From NCBI GenBank assembly GCA_934271725.1, contig CAKQSC010000044.1, positions 1 through 8,150 of the forward strand: 8,150 bases of DNA. Reading direction: 5' to 3'. The notes under the pieces are model-generated. The model was not told where the DNA came from and ran no database searches. It saw nothing but the letters and a program-made list of their open reading frames with translations. The translations under genes were made by a program, and so were the position numbers. Positions 1-6,442 of this stretch are shown in pieces (position 1 is the stretch's first letter; each line of letters opens with the position of its first letter). This DNA comes from an uncultured Clostridia bacterium (GTDB lineage: Bacteria; Bacillota; Clostridia; Christensenellales; Borkfalkiaceae).

Positions 1-77
1 TTCCCCCTGTTTTGTTTTCTCTGTATTACTTGTGATTTTCTATCGTAAAAAACAACTTTCTTGTCGTATGCGCTCAT
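1..77 (-). CDS. Possible micro-ORF inside repeat unit 1, running off the window
   Basis: The ATG at 77-75 opens the same reading frame as in unit 2. The first 25 codons are identical and still open at base 1. An AGGGGG lies 5 bases upstream of the ATG, inside the end of unit 2, and is a better ribosome-site match than the one in front of unit 2. The start overlaps the stop of the preceding micro-ORF (ATGA). The function is unknown, and coding status rests only on the ribosome site and the overlap geometry. Confidence 0.3.
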   Translation of the reverse strand, partial: MSAYDKKVVFYDRKSQVIQRKQNRG

Positions 78-157
78 TCGTTCCCCCTGTTTTGTTTTCT
101 CTGTATTACTTGTGATTTTCTATCGTAAAAAACAACTTTCTTGTCGTATGCGCTCAT
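74..157 (-). CDS. Possible 27-residue micro-ORF inside repeat unit 2
   Basis: Reading leftward from an ATG at 157-155, the repeat encodes a 27-residue basic, polar peptide (begins MSAYDKK, then VVFYDRKSQVIQRKQNRGNE) and stops with TGA at 76-74. That stop overlaps the ATG of the next unit's ORF (77-75) as ATGA, a typical coupling arrangement. A GGGTGA stretch precedes this ATG and could serve as a weak ribosome site. The degenerate upstream unit has a related pattern (DKK, later VIQKKLNG), but it has TTA in place of ATG and an in-frame TAG. No known family is recognised, and no signal peptide or membrane segment is present. The ORF could be fortuitous, because identical repeats automatically share any ORF they contain. 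Confidence 0.3.
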   Translation of the reverse strand: MSAYDKKVVFYDRKSQVIQRKQNRGNE

Positions 158-245
158 CAATTTCACCCGTTTAATTTCTTCTGTATTACTGTGATTTCCG
201 CCGTCTAAACCGATTTTTTATCGCGTACGCCCGTTAAAGCGCGCG

Positions 246-286
246 ATTATAATTTCTTTGTAATTTTCCTGTAATTTTATTGTAAA
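246..286 (-). promoter_or_regulatory. Leftward promoter with three PhoP-type boxes
   Basis: On the minus strand three boxes, TTTACA (286-281), ATTACA (275-270) and ATTACA (264-259), are spaced by exactly 11 bases. They are followed by a perfect TATAAT at 251-246. In Bacillus subtilis PhoP binds TT(A/C/T)ACA direct repeats with about 11-bp spacing, and here the boxes cover the -35 region. Transcription would begin near base 239, at the edge of the degenerate repeat unit, and run leftward through the tandem repeats. The same box type occurs upstream of pstS in this window. Assignment to PhoP is inferred from motif and periodicity. Confidence 0.6.
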
Positions 287-316
287 GCATAACGGCGTTT
301 TTCTAGTATCGAATTA

Positions 317-356
317 AGTAAAGGAAACGTAAAGTTTTTGTAAAGTTTTTTGTAAA
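317..356 (-). promoter_or_regulatory. Second cluster of PhoP-type boxes (four)
   Basis: Minus-strand boxes TTTACA (356-351), TTTACA (344-339), TTTACG (333-328) and TTTACT (322-317) are spaced 12, 11 and 11 bases apart. They lie between the operon terminator and the leftward promoter at 246-286. Together with that cluster they give seven phased boxes. No convincing -10 follows directly; TACTAG at 308-303 is weak. The cluster probably assists the downstream promoter. Confidence 0.5.
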
Positions 357-380
357 GCGACTTAAAAACTCAAAAAACAT

Positions 381-411
381 AAAAAACGGGAACCGCAACA
401 AGCGGTTCCCG
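381..411 (-). terminator. Intrinsic terminator of the pst-pho operon
   Basis: A perfect 10-bp stem (387-396 pairing with 402-411, GC-rich, CGGGAACCGC) closes a five-base loop (397-401). On the minus strand it is followed at once by six T residues (386-381) and then a second T-run. The plus-strand side has no T-tract, so the signal acts on leftward transcription only. It lies 17 bases after the last stop codon of the operon. Confidence 0.93.
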
Positions 412-427
412 AAAAACGCGTGGTTAT

Positions 428-664
428 TTATAAATATTTGCCTTCTTTAAGCACTTTTTCAAACTTAACGCCGTAGCCGTGCGATTTGTCGTTTGCGGTG
501 CGTTTTATGCAATCGGTAACGAAATCAGTCGCCCGACGAAGAACGTTTTTCGACGGCTCGCCGTTCATAATGCCGGCAACCGCGACGGAAGAAAAGATAT
601 CGCCCGTACCGTGATAACTAACGGGTTGTTTTTTGCCGTAAACGGTTATGATTTCGCCGTTCAT
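428..664 (-). pseudogene. C-terminal fragment of a pyridoxal/pyridoxamine kinase-like gene
   Basis: The 78 residues match the C-terminal end of ribokinase-fold pyridoxal (pyridoxamine) kinases. The signature YHGTGDIFSS lies at residues 17-26; GTGD is the anion-hole and catalytic-Asp motif that phosphorylates the substrate hydroxyl. It is followed by a helix-rich tail (ATDFVTDCIKRT) and a typical ending around YGVKFEKVL. Intact enzymes of this family have roughly 270-290 residues, so about the first two thirds, including the substrate-binding part, are missing. The same frame is stopped eight codons upstream of the ATG, inside phoR. The ATG lies four bases after the phoR stop, with only an AAGG two bases away as a possible ribosome site. 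It is the last gene before the operon terminator. It is most likely a remnant left by a deletion or rearrangement, although the frame is intact and a short peptide could still be made by coupling. Confidence 0.75.
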
Positions 665-668
665 AGCC

Positions 669-2366
669 TTATTTACCGAAAGTTACCGTAACCGTCGTTC
701 CGAGTCCCGGATCGCTGTCTATGTTAAGAGTCGCGTTGTACAAAGCGCATATATGCTTTACTATCGCAAGTCCGAGTCCCGTTCCTCCCGTCTTTTTGGA
801 GCGGGATTTGTCCACCCTGTAAAATCTTTCGCAAAGCCTCGGTATATTTTCCTTTTCTATACCTATGCCCGTATCCGCAACTTTAAGGGTAACCGTGTTT
901 TCCGTTTCCGTTATATCGACGTCTATTCTACCCTTTTCTTTGTTATAGTTCACGGCGTTGCTTATAAGATTTTCAACGAGTTCGTAAATCTTTTTGCCGT
1001 CCGCCGTAACCTTTCCTTCGCCCGTAACGGAAGTTTTTATCTTCTTTTCCGCAATTTTCGGGGCGAGTTCGCCGAACGCCTCTTCCGTAATCTCTTTTAA
1101 ATCTATCTCCGCCGTTATTTCCTGCGATTCGCCGTTTTCAAGCCTTGACAGTTTAAGCATATCCGAAATGAGCGACGCAAGCCTTATGCTTTCCTTGTGT
1201 ATTCTTTCCACCTGTTTCGCCGAGTTCTCGTCGAGGTCTTTCGCCATAAGAAGTTCGGAAAGCCCCTGCATCACGGCAACCGGCGTTTTAAGTTCGTGAG
1301 AAGCGTTTGCGAAAAAGTCGCTCTTCTGTTTCGCCATTCCTCTTTCTTCGGTAACGTCCGTAAAGATTATTATCGAACAAACGCCCTCTTTACCGTCCGC
1401 TCCTTCGACTTTTTTTATAACGACGGAAAGTTCTTTGCCGTTGTAAGAATATTCGTCCACGGCGTCCTTTCCGAGTCTTTCCGAAATAAAGTTGCAGAAA
1501 CTCAAATCGTCTATAAGGAAAACCAAATCTTCGTTTTCGACTTTTTCCGAACACCCGAAAAGATTAAGCGCGCTTTTGTTTGCGAACATAATCTTCTTGT
1601 CCGAGCCGACCGCTATAATGCCCTGCGAAACGTTTTCAAGCACCGTGTCGAGTTTGTTTCTTTCTTCCGCTTCCTTTTCCATATAGACGTGCGTGCTTTC
1701 GTTAAGCGCGTTTATTTCGTTAAACACCGAATACAGTTCGGGTTCTTTCGAGTCCGTTTTTATGGGAACGTAATTTCCGCGGTTAAGACTTTTAAGGCTG
1801 TCGCCGACTTCCGTAATTCTTCTCGTAACGTTTTTGGAAATGAGTTCCGAGAAAATAATAGAAAAGCCGAGGGCAAGACAAAAGACTATAAACAATACGG
1901 GAAGGGTTACTATGAGGTAATTGTTTATCGCACTGCTTCTTACCGCAAGACGAACGATGACGCCCGTGCCGTCGTCGAGTTCCGTTTTAAGCGCGTAATA
2001 CAGCATTTTGCACCTGAACGTTTTGGAATATCTCTGAACGCACTGCGGTTTTCCCTCTACGGCATATCTGACTTCTTCTCTGTCGAGATGGTTTTCTAGT
2101 TCCGCTTTCGTGTCGCTTTCAAACAAAACCTTACCCGTAAGGTCTATTACGGTTACACGGAACGCGTCGTCGTCCGAATAGTCTTTAAACCCGTCGAAAT
2201 CCGCTTCTTCGTTTAAAAGAGAACATACGAGATCCGTTTCTTTTTGAAGGCGTTCTCTCATTATGTTGGTAGAGTTTGCCTGCACCGCCAGAATACCGTA
2301 AACGAACAGTATGATAATGCAGACCATAGTCAAAATAAAAATCTGTAAAAAAGTTTTTCTTTTCAT
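669..2366 (-). CDS. phoR: PhoR-type phosphate sensor histidine kinase
   Basis: This is a membrane histidine kinase that would phosphorylate the adjacent response regulator when phosphate is scarce. The order in its 565 residues is: membrane segment about 7-28, extracellular sensor part about 29-148, second membrane segment about 149-173, HAMP-like linker about 175-228, PAS domain about 235-340 and HisKA with phospho-acceptor His357 in SHELKTP. The ATPase domain follows, with N box Asn466/Asn470, DTGIGI at 498-503, an F box around ERFYRVD (513-519) and GGTGLGL at 527-533. Length and layout fit B. subtilis PhoR (about 580 residues). Its ATG directly abuts the TAA of phoP with no spacer and no clear ribosome site, so translation is probably coupled. 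All catalytic motifs are present. The phosphate-specific assignment rests on the pst/phoU context. Confidence 0.93.
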   Translation of the reverse strand: MKRKTFLQIFILTMVCIIILFVYGILAVQANSTNIMRERLQKETDLVCSLLNEEADFDGFKDYSDDDAFRVTVIDLTGKVLFESDTKAELENHLDREEVRYAVEGKPQCVQRYSKTFRCKMLYYALKTELDDGTGVIVRLAVRSSAINNYLIVTLPVLFIVFCLALGFSIIFSELISKNVTRRITEVGDSLKSLNRGNYVPIKTDSKEPELYSVFNEINALNESTHVYMEKEAEERNKLDTVLENVSQGIIAVGSDKKIMFANKSALNLFGCSEKVENEDLVFLIDDLSFCNFISERLGKDAVDEYSYNGKELSVVIKKVEGADGKEGVCSIIIFTDVTEERGMAKQKSDFFANASHELKTPVAVMQGLSELLMAKDLDENSAKQVERIHKESIRLASLISDMLKLSRLENGESQEITAEIDLKEITEEAFGELAPKIAEKKIKTSVTGEGKVTADGKKIYELVENLISNAVNYNKEKGRIDVDITETENTVTLKVADTGIGIEKENIPRLCERFYRVDKSRSKKTGGTGLGLAIVKHICALYNATLNIDSDPGLGTTVTVTFGK

Positions 2367-3032
2367 TTATTTGTTTTCAAAGCGGTACCCTACTCCGCGC
2401 ACGGTTACGATACCGTTTTTGCCCCCCGCGTTCTTTATTTTTTCTCTTATCGACGCAACGTGCATATCGAGAGTTCTCGTTTCGCCCATATAGTCTTCTC
2501 CCCATACTTCGCGGAACAACTCTTCTCTCGTAACCGTCATACCCGCCTTGCCTACAAGAAGTTTCAACAGTTTGAACTCCTTGACGGTAAGCCCCAGATC
2601 CTTGTCGTTGTAAAACGCCTTGTAAAGGTTGTTGTCTATAACGAATCCGTCTGCGTTGGTTACGTATAATTTCGCCCTGCGAAGGTTTGTTTTTACCCGC
2701 GCGAGAAGTTCGAGAACGGAAAAGGGCTTCGCTATATAATCGTCCGCGCCTTTGTTAAGTCCTTTTACGAAACTTATTTCGTCCGCTTTCGCGCTCACGC
2801 AGATTACCGGCACCCTTTCGTCGAGTTCTCTTATCCTCGTAAGAACGGTAAATCCGTCCATCTCGGGAAGCATTATATCGAGTATTACGAGGTCGGGTTT
2901 CTTTAAAGCGAACGCGCTTAAAAAATCCTTGCCGTTGTCGAAAATACGCGTTTCGTAGTTTTCTTCAAACGCGCCCTCGTATACTTCCTGCATTCCTTCG
3001 TCGTCTTCGACGATGTAAATCATCTCTTTCAT
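2367..3032 (-). CDS. phoP: PhoP/PhoB-type response regulator (OmpR family)
   Basis: This DNA-binding response regulator of 221 residues is the expected partner of the kinase encoded immediately downstream. The receiver domain (about 1-118) shows the acidic pair Asp10/Asp11, phospho-acceptor Asp52 in LVILDIMLPEMDG, Ser80 as the switch residue and Lys102 in AKPF. The C-terminal winged-helix domain (about 125-221) has the recognition-helix region RTLDMHVASIREKI (186-199) and ends with VRGVGYRF, as in PhoB/OmpR proteins. The ATG shares one base with the phoU stop (TAATG). A second ATG at codon 4 exists but has no better ribosome site. It probably binds the TTTACA repeats seen upstream of pstS and at 259-356, which is an inference. 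The name phoB would be equally acceptable. Confidence 0.93.
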   Translation of the reverse strand: MKEMIYIVEDDEGMQEVYEGAFEENYETRIFDNGKDFLSAFALKKPDLVILDIMLPEMDGFTVLTRIRELDERVPVICVSAKADEISFVKGLNKGADDYIAKPFSVLELLARVKTNLRRAKLYVTNADGFVIDNNLYKAFYNDKDLGLTVKEFKLLKLLVGKAGMTVTREELFREVWGEDYMGETRTLDMHVASIREKIKNAGGKNGIVTVRGVGYRFENK

Positions 3033-3685
3033 TAAAACTTTTCGTGTACTCCCGTTTCGTTATATTTCGTCCATTCGGCAACGTTTACCGCATGGTCGCC
3101 TATTCTTTCAAAATATTTTGCGACCATCATAAGTTCTATCGCCTGATCGCCGTTCGCGCCGTCTTTTTTTATCAGCGCGATAAGTTCTTCTTTCACGGTC
3201 AAAAACAACTCGTCCATTCTGTCGTCAAGCCGTATAACCTCGTCCGCAAGGGCGTCGTCGTTGACGATAAAAGAGTTTACGCTCTCGCGAACCATTTTCA
3301 TGGCAAGGTTGCCCATAGCCGTTATGTGTTCCAACTTCTTTATATATTTATCTCCCGGCATGGTGTAAACCAACTCGCCTATGTCGCTTGCCTGATCTCC
3401 GAACCGTTCTATGTCGGTAATCATTTTCAAAGCCGTGGACACTTCTCTGAAATCTTTCGCGACGGGTTGCTGTTTAAGCAAAATACGCATACATTTCTTT
3501 TCTATGTCCGTTTCGTATTCGTCGACGCGTTTGTCGGACAGCCCCACGCTTTTGCCGAGTTCTCTGTCTTTATTCACCAAAGCGGTAATCGCGTCGCCGA
3601 GCATCTGTTCGGTAAGACGGCACATTTCCACGAGTTCTTTTTTAAGGTCCGCAAGTTCCTCTTCAAACAATTTTCTTAAAGACAT
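3032..3685 (-). CDS. phoU: Phosphate transport regulator PhoU
   Basis: PhoU is a cytoplasmic all-helical protein that couples the Pst transporter to the PhoR kinase and restrains phosphate uptake and signalling when phosphate is sufficient. The 217-residue length is normal. Two tandem three-helix halves are visible, each with the metal-binding signature: DIERFGDQASDI at 91-102 and YFERIGDHAVNVAEW at 191-205. A strong AGGAG (3698-3694) eight bases before the ATG fixes the start. It is separated from pstB by 63 bp, the largest gap in the operon, and that gap contains a possible promoter. Its last base pair overlaps the start of the response regulator, suggesting coupled translation. Confidence 0.96.
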   Translation of the reverse strand: MSLRKLFEEELADLKKELVEMCRLTEQMLGDAITALVNKDRELGKSVGLSDKRVDEYETDIEKKCMRILLKQQPVAKDFREVSTALKMITDIERFGDQASDIGELVYTMPGDKYIKKLEHITAMGNLAMKMVRESVNSFIVNDDALADEVIRLDDRMDELFLTVKEELIALIKKDGANGDQAIELMMVAKYFERIGDHAVNVAEWTKYNETGVHEKF

Positions 3686-3693
3686 TCGTCATT

Positions 3694-3730
3694 CTCCTTT
3701 TATTATACATTTATTTTCCCGAAAAATCAA
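3694..3730 (-). promoter_or_regulatory. Possible internal promoter and ribosome site for phoU-phoP-phoR
   Basis: On the minus strand TTGATT (3730-3725) lies 17 bases before a perfect TATAAT (3707-3702). AGGAG (3698-3694) follows directly, eight bases from the phoU ATG. No TTTACA boxes are present, so this would be a phosphate-independent basal promoter for the regulatory genes. The predicted start would fall in or next to the AGGAG, leaving almost no leader and possibly weakening initiation. The ribosome site is convincing; the promoter is moderate. Confidence 0.5.
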
Positions 3731-3748
3731 TACGCCGTGCAAACATTA

Positions 3749-4531
3749 TTAACCGAATCTGCCCGTAATGTATCTTTCCGTACGCTCGTCTTTCGGCGAA
3801 GTGAATATTTCGTCCGTATCGCCGAACTCGACGAGTTCGCCCAAAAGGAAGAACGCCGTTTTGTCCGCAATTCTCGTTGCCTGTTGCATATTGTGCGTAA
3901 CGATTACTATGGTTATGTCCTTTTTGAGTTCTTCTATAAGTTCTTCTATCTTGCCCGTCGAAATGGGATCGAGCGCGGAAGTAGGCTCGTCCATAAGAAG
4001 TATCTTCGGATTTGCCGCAAGCGAACGCGCTATGCAAAGCCTTTGCTGTTGTCCGCCCGAAAGCCCCAAAGCGGATTTACCGAGTCTGTCTTTAAGTTCG
4101 TCCCACATCGCCGACTGACGAAGAGATTTTTCTACAATCTCGTCGAGTTTCGCGCGTTTGGTTATGCCGAACGTTCTCGGTCCGAAAGCGATGTTGTCGT
4201 AAACGTTCATAGGAAACGGGTTGGGTTTCTGAAACACCATACCAACGTTCTTACGAAGTTCGTTCACGTCTATTTTTCCGTATATGTTCGTCGAACCGAC
4301 GTAAAAATCGCCTTTAATTTTACAACCGTCGACCAAATCGTTCATACGGTTGAAACATTTTAAAAAAGTCGATTTTCCGCAACCGGACGGACCTATAAAC
4401 GCCGTAACCTGCTTTTCGGGTATTTCCACGCTTATGTTTTTTATCGCCTGAAAATCGCCGTACCACAAATCCGCGTTTTTAACGGATATATTCTGACCGT
4501 ATTCGTCGATTACTTTTTCCTTTTTTTTCAT
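3749..4531 (-). CDS. pstB: Phosphate ABC transporter ATP-binding protein PstB
   Basis: PstB is the ATPase that powers phosphate import and works as a dimer on the cytoplasmic face of the permease. The 260 residues contain Walker A GPSGCGKST (47-55), the PstB-specific FNRMNDL stretch (60-66), Q-loop Gln101 in FQKPNPFP, ABC signature LSGGQQQRL (157-165), Walker B ILLMDEP (177-183) and the H-loop His213. Length and ending (RYITGRFG) are typical of PstB. AAGGAG (4544-4539) lies seven bases before the ATG, which itself overlaps the pstCA stop as ATGA. Only one ATPase gene is present, so PstCA would need two copies of this subunit. Confidence 0.97.
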   Translation of the reverse strand: MKKKEKVIDEYGQNISVKNADLWYGDFQAIKNISVEIPEKQVTAFIGPSGCGKSTFLKCFNRMNDLVDGCKIKGDFYVGSTNIYGKIDVNELRKNVGMVFQKPNPFPMNVYDNIAFGPRTFGITKRAKLDEIVEKSLRQSAMWDELKDRLGKSALGLSGGQQQRLCIARSLAANPKILLMDEPTSALDPISTGKIEELIEELKKDITIVIVTHNMQQATRIADKTAFFLLGELVEFGDTDEIFTSPKDERTERYITGRFG

Positions 4532-6441
4532 TTTTTCGCTCCTTGCAACTTCTTGTTAAGTCTGCCCGCTATAAGTTCCGCCAGAAGGTTAAGCCCTAAA
4601 ACGAGTATTATAAGCACTACCGCCGTTGCGTACGCTTCGTTTACGTACCACCCCTCGCCCGAAAGTCTGTAAAGCGCGACCGCGAGCGTTGCGTTGCTGT
4701 CCGTATACCCCGTGGGCATTGCCGATATTACCGAACCCATCGTATATATAAATGGCGCGGATTCGGATATGACTCTTCCCATACTCAGAATCACGGCGGA
4801 TAAAATACCCGGCAAGGCGGACGGCAGAACTATTTTGAAGATTGTTCTCATCTTGCCCGCGCCGAGCGCGTAACTGCCTTCTCTCAAACTGTCTTCGACG
4901 GATTTTAAACTTTCTTCGGTAGAACGGACTATCGTGGGAAGAAGCATTATGCTTACCGTCAGAGTACCTGCGAGTATGGAACTCGTTCCGCCGATCAGCG
5001 CGACGAAAGTTATCATTCCGAAAAGTCCGTATACTATCGACGGAACGCCGTTTAAAAGGTCTATCGCCCCTCTTATTATTTTGACGAAAATATTGTTTCT
5101 TTTGGTATATTCGTTTAAAAATATCGCCGTGCATATTCCTATCGGAACGGCTATTACAAGGCTTAAAAAGACCGTCATAAGCGTCGTTACGAGCGAGGGA
5201 AGTATGGTTATTTTTTCGCTGTCGAACTCGTATTTGCCGAACAGCGAGCCGAAGTTTTTAAAAAGTGTAGGCGCGCCCTTGACGAACACGAACCCCACGA
5301 CGAGCAAAAGAGCCGTCCCCGCGAGTATTCCGCTACCTATCGCGAAACCCGCACCCACGGAAGCCGTTTTGCCTTTATACCTTATTTTGTCGACGAACTC
5401 TCTGCATTTCGCTTTAAAAGCGTTGGGCTTTTTCGCGACGGCGACTTCTTCTTTGTTCTTTCTTTTGAATATCTTTTTAAACAGTCTTTTGAATATTCCG
5501 TTGCCCTCTACCGCGCCTTTCACCGCTTTTTTGGATATGATTCCGAAAACGAGGTTGACTATTAAAACGAATACGAGAAGAACTACGCCCGTCGCGACGA
5601 GCGCGCCCATCTGTACCTCTCCGGCGTAGCCCATTTCCATAACGATGTTCGCCGTAAGCACTCTGAAACTTCTGAACAGCGAATCGGGATACGCAACCGA
5701 GTTGCCCGCGACCATAACGACAGCCATAGTTTCGCCCAAAGCCCTGCCCATACCGAGTATAAGCGAAGCGGTTATGCCCGATTTCGCGGATTTCGTAACC
5801 GTGCCGAAAACCGCTTCCGAATGAGTCGCCCCGAGAGCGAGCGCGCCCTCGTAATAAGCCCTCGGCACCGCTTCCAGGCTCGTTTTGGAAAGGGAAACCA
5901 CCGTAGGCAAAATCATTATTCCGAGAATGATAGAAGTCGCAAGCAGTCCGCTTCCGTTATTCGGCGCGATTTTGGCAAGAAGAGGAAGCAGGAAAACTAT
6001 TCCGAAAAAGCCGTAAACCACGGACGGAATGCCCGCAAGCAGGTTTATTACCGACGAGAAAATCTTTTTGAGTTTTTTCGGGCAGTAAAAGGCTATGAAC
6101 ACCGCCGTAAAATATCCCAGCGTTCCGCCGATTAAAAGCGCGCCCAGCGTCGCGCAAAGCGTACCGACGATCATTCTGAACACGCCGTAAGAGCCCGACA
6201 ACGCGACGGTATCGTATTTATCGAGTCTGTCGGGCGCCCACTTGTCGCCGAACACGAACTTGAAAAATCCTATTTTATTAAACGCGGGTATGCTTTTGAC
6301 AAGCATAAACACGAATATGGCAACGACGGCAATTACACAAATAACTGCCGTAGTCGCGAATATTGCTTTACCCGTGTTTTCTTTTACTTTCGCCGTAAAT
6401 ATTTTATTACGTCGTTTTTCTTTTGCCTTGCTCTTTATCAT
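4528..6441 (-). CDS. pstCA: Fused phosphate permease PstC-PstA
   Basis: Both membrane subunits of the phosphate importer are joined in one 637-residue protein. Residues about 25-302 are PstC: six likely membrane segments near 26-48, 88-113, 129-155, 165-186, 225-247 and 279-302, PSVVYGFFG at 139-147, and an EAA-type coupling loop EGALALGA at 198-205. Residues about 362-637 are PstA: six segments near 362-388, 416-442, 455-483, 487-506, 541-560 and 604-625, PSIVYGLFG at 467-475, and the coupling loop EGSYALGA at 521-528. A cytoplasmic linker (about 303-360) is rich in Lys and Arg. Separate PstC and PstA are usually about 280-320 residues each, so both halves are full length. No methionine occurs between residues 278 and 422, so PstA cannot start on an internal ATG near the junction. 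The start lies 1 bp after the pstS stop without a clear ribosome site. Confidence 0.95.
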   Translation of the reverse strand: MIKSKAKEKRRNKIFTAKVKENTGKAIFATTAVICVIAVVAIFVFMLVKSIPAFNKIGFFKFVFGDKWAPDRLDKYDTVALSGSYGVFRMIVGTLCATLGALLIGGTLGYFTAVFIAFYCPKKLKKIFSSVINLLAGIPSVVYGFFGIVFLLPLLAKIAPNNGSGLLATSIILGIMILPTVVSLSKTSLEAVPRAYYEGALALGATHSEAVFGTVTKSAKSGITASLILGMGRALGETMAVVMVAGNSVAYPDSLFRSFRVLTANIVMEMGYAGEVQMGALVATGVVLLVFVLIVNLVFGIISKKAVKGAVEGNGIFKRLFKKIFKRKNKEEVAVAKKPNAFKAKCREFVDKIRYKGKTASVGAGFAIGSGILAGTALLLVVGFVFVKGAPTLFKNFGSLFGKYEFDSEKITILPSLVTTLMTVFLSLVIAVPIGICTAIFLNEYTKRNNIFVKIIRGAIDLLNGVPSIVYGLFGMITFVALIGGTSSILAGTLTVSIMLLPTIVRSTEESLKSVEDSLREGSYALGAGKMRTIFKIVLPSALPGILSAVILSMGRVISESAPFIYTMGSVISAMPTGYTDSNATLAVALYRLSGEGWYVNEAYATAVVLIILVLGLNLLAELIAGRLNKKLQGAKK

Positions 6442-6442
6442 A

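Larger units (their letters stand above)
1..240. repeat. 80-bp tandem repeat, two near-identical units plus one degenerate unit
   Basis: Bases 1-77 and 81-157 are identical. Only the last three bases of each 80-bp unit differ (TCG at 78-80, CAA at 158-160). Bases 161-240 are a degenerate third unit. It keeps the central stretch CTGTATTACT(T)GTGATTT with one base deleted and matches at roughly four bases in five over its first 40 bases, but it diverges after that. The first unit touches the window edge, so the array may continue to the left. The period is not a multiple of three, so this is not an in-frame protein repeat. On the minus strand each intact unit contains a small ORF with a ribosome-site-like AGGGGG. 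This stretch holds no long gene. Confidence 0.95.

Noticed and set aside
61..130. Short plus-strand ORF in the repeats (ATG at 69, about 15 codons)
   Set aside because: It has no ribosome site and ends quickly. The minus-strand frame has a ribosome site, a promoter and coupled stops.
1..240. CRISPR array
   Set aside because: The repeated unit is the full 80 bp with no unique spacers between short repeats, and no cas gene is in view.
648..1100. 150-codon plus-strand frame overlapping the end of phoR
   Set aside because: It is antisense to the ATPase domain of phoR, has no ribosome site, and its composition is that of a shadow frame.
1197..2099. 300-codon open frame on the plus strand across phoR
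   Set aside because: It lies antisense to the sensor kinase, whose domains and catalytic motifs are all recognisable. Its translation is rich in Phe, Arg and Val with no family resemblance, typical of a shadow frame in this codon usage.
3686..3748. Terminator between pstB and phoU
   Set aside because: No stem of useful length followed by a T-run is visible on the minus strand.
4528..6441. pstC and pstA joined by a sequencing error
   Set aside because: The linker is a long, coherent basic segment with no ATG or AGGAG-like start for pstA near the junction, which a simple lost stop would have left. Independent reads would settle it fully.
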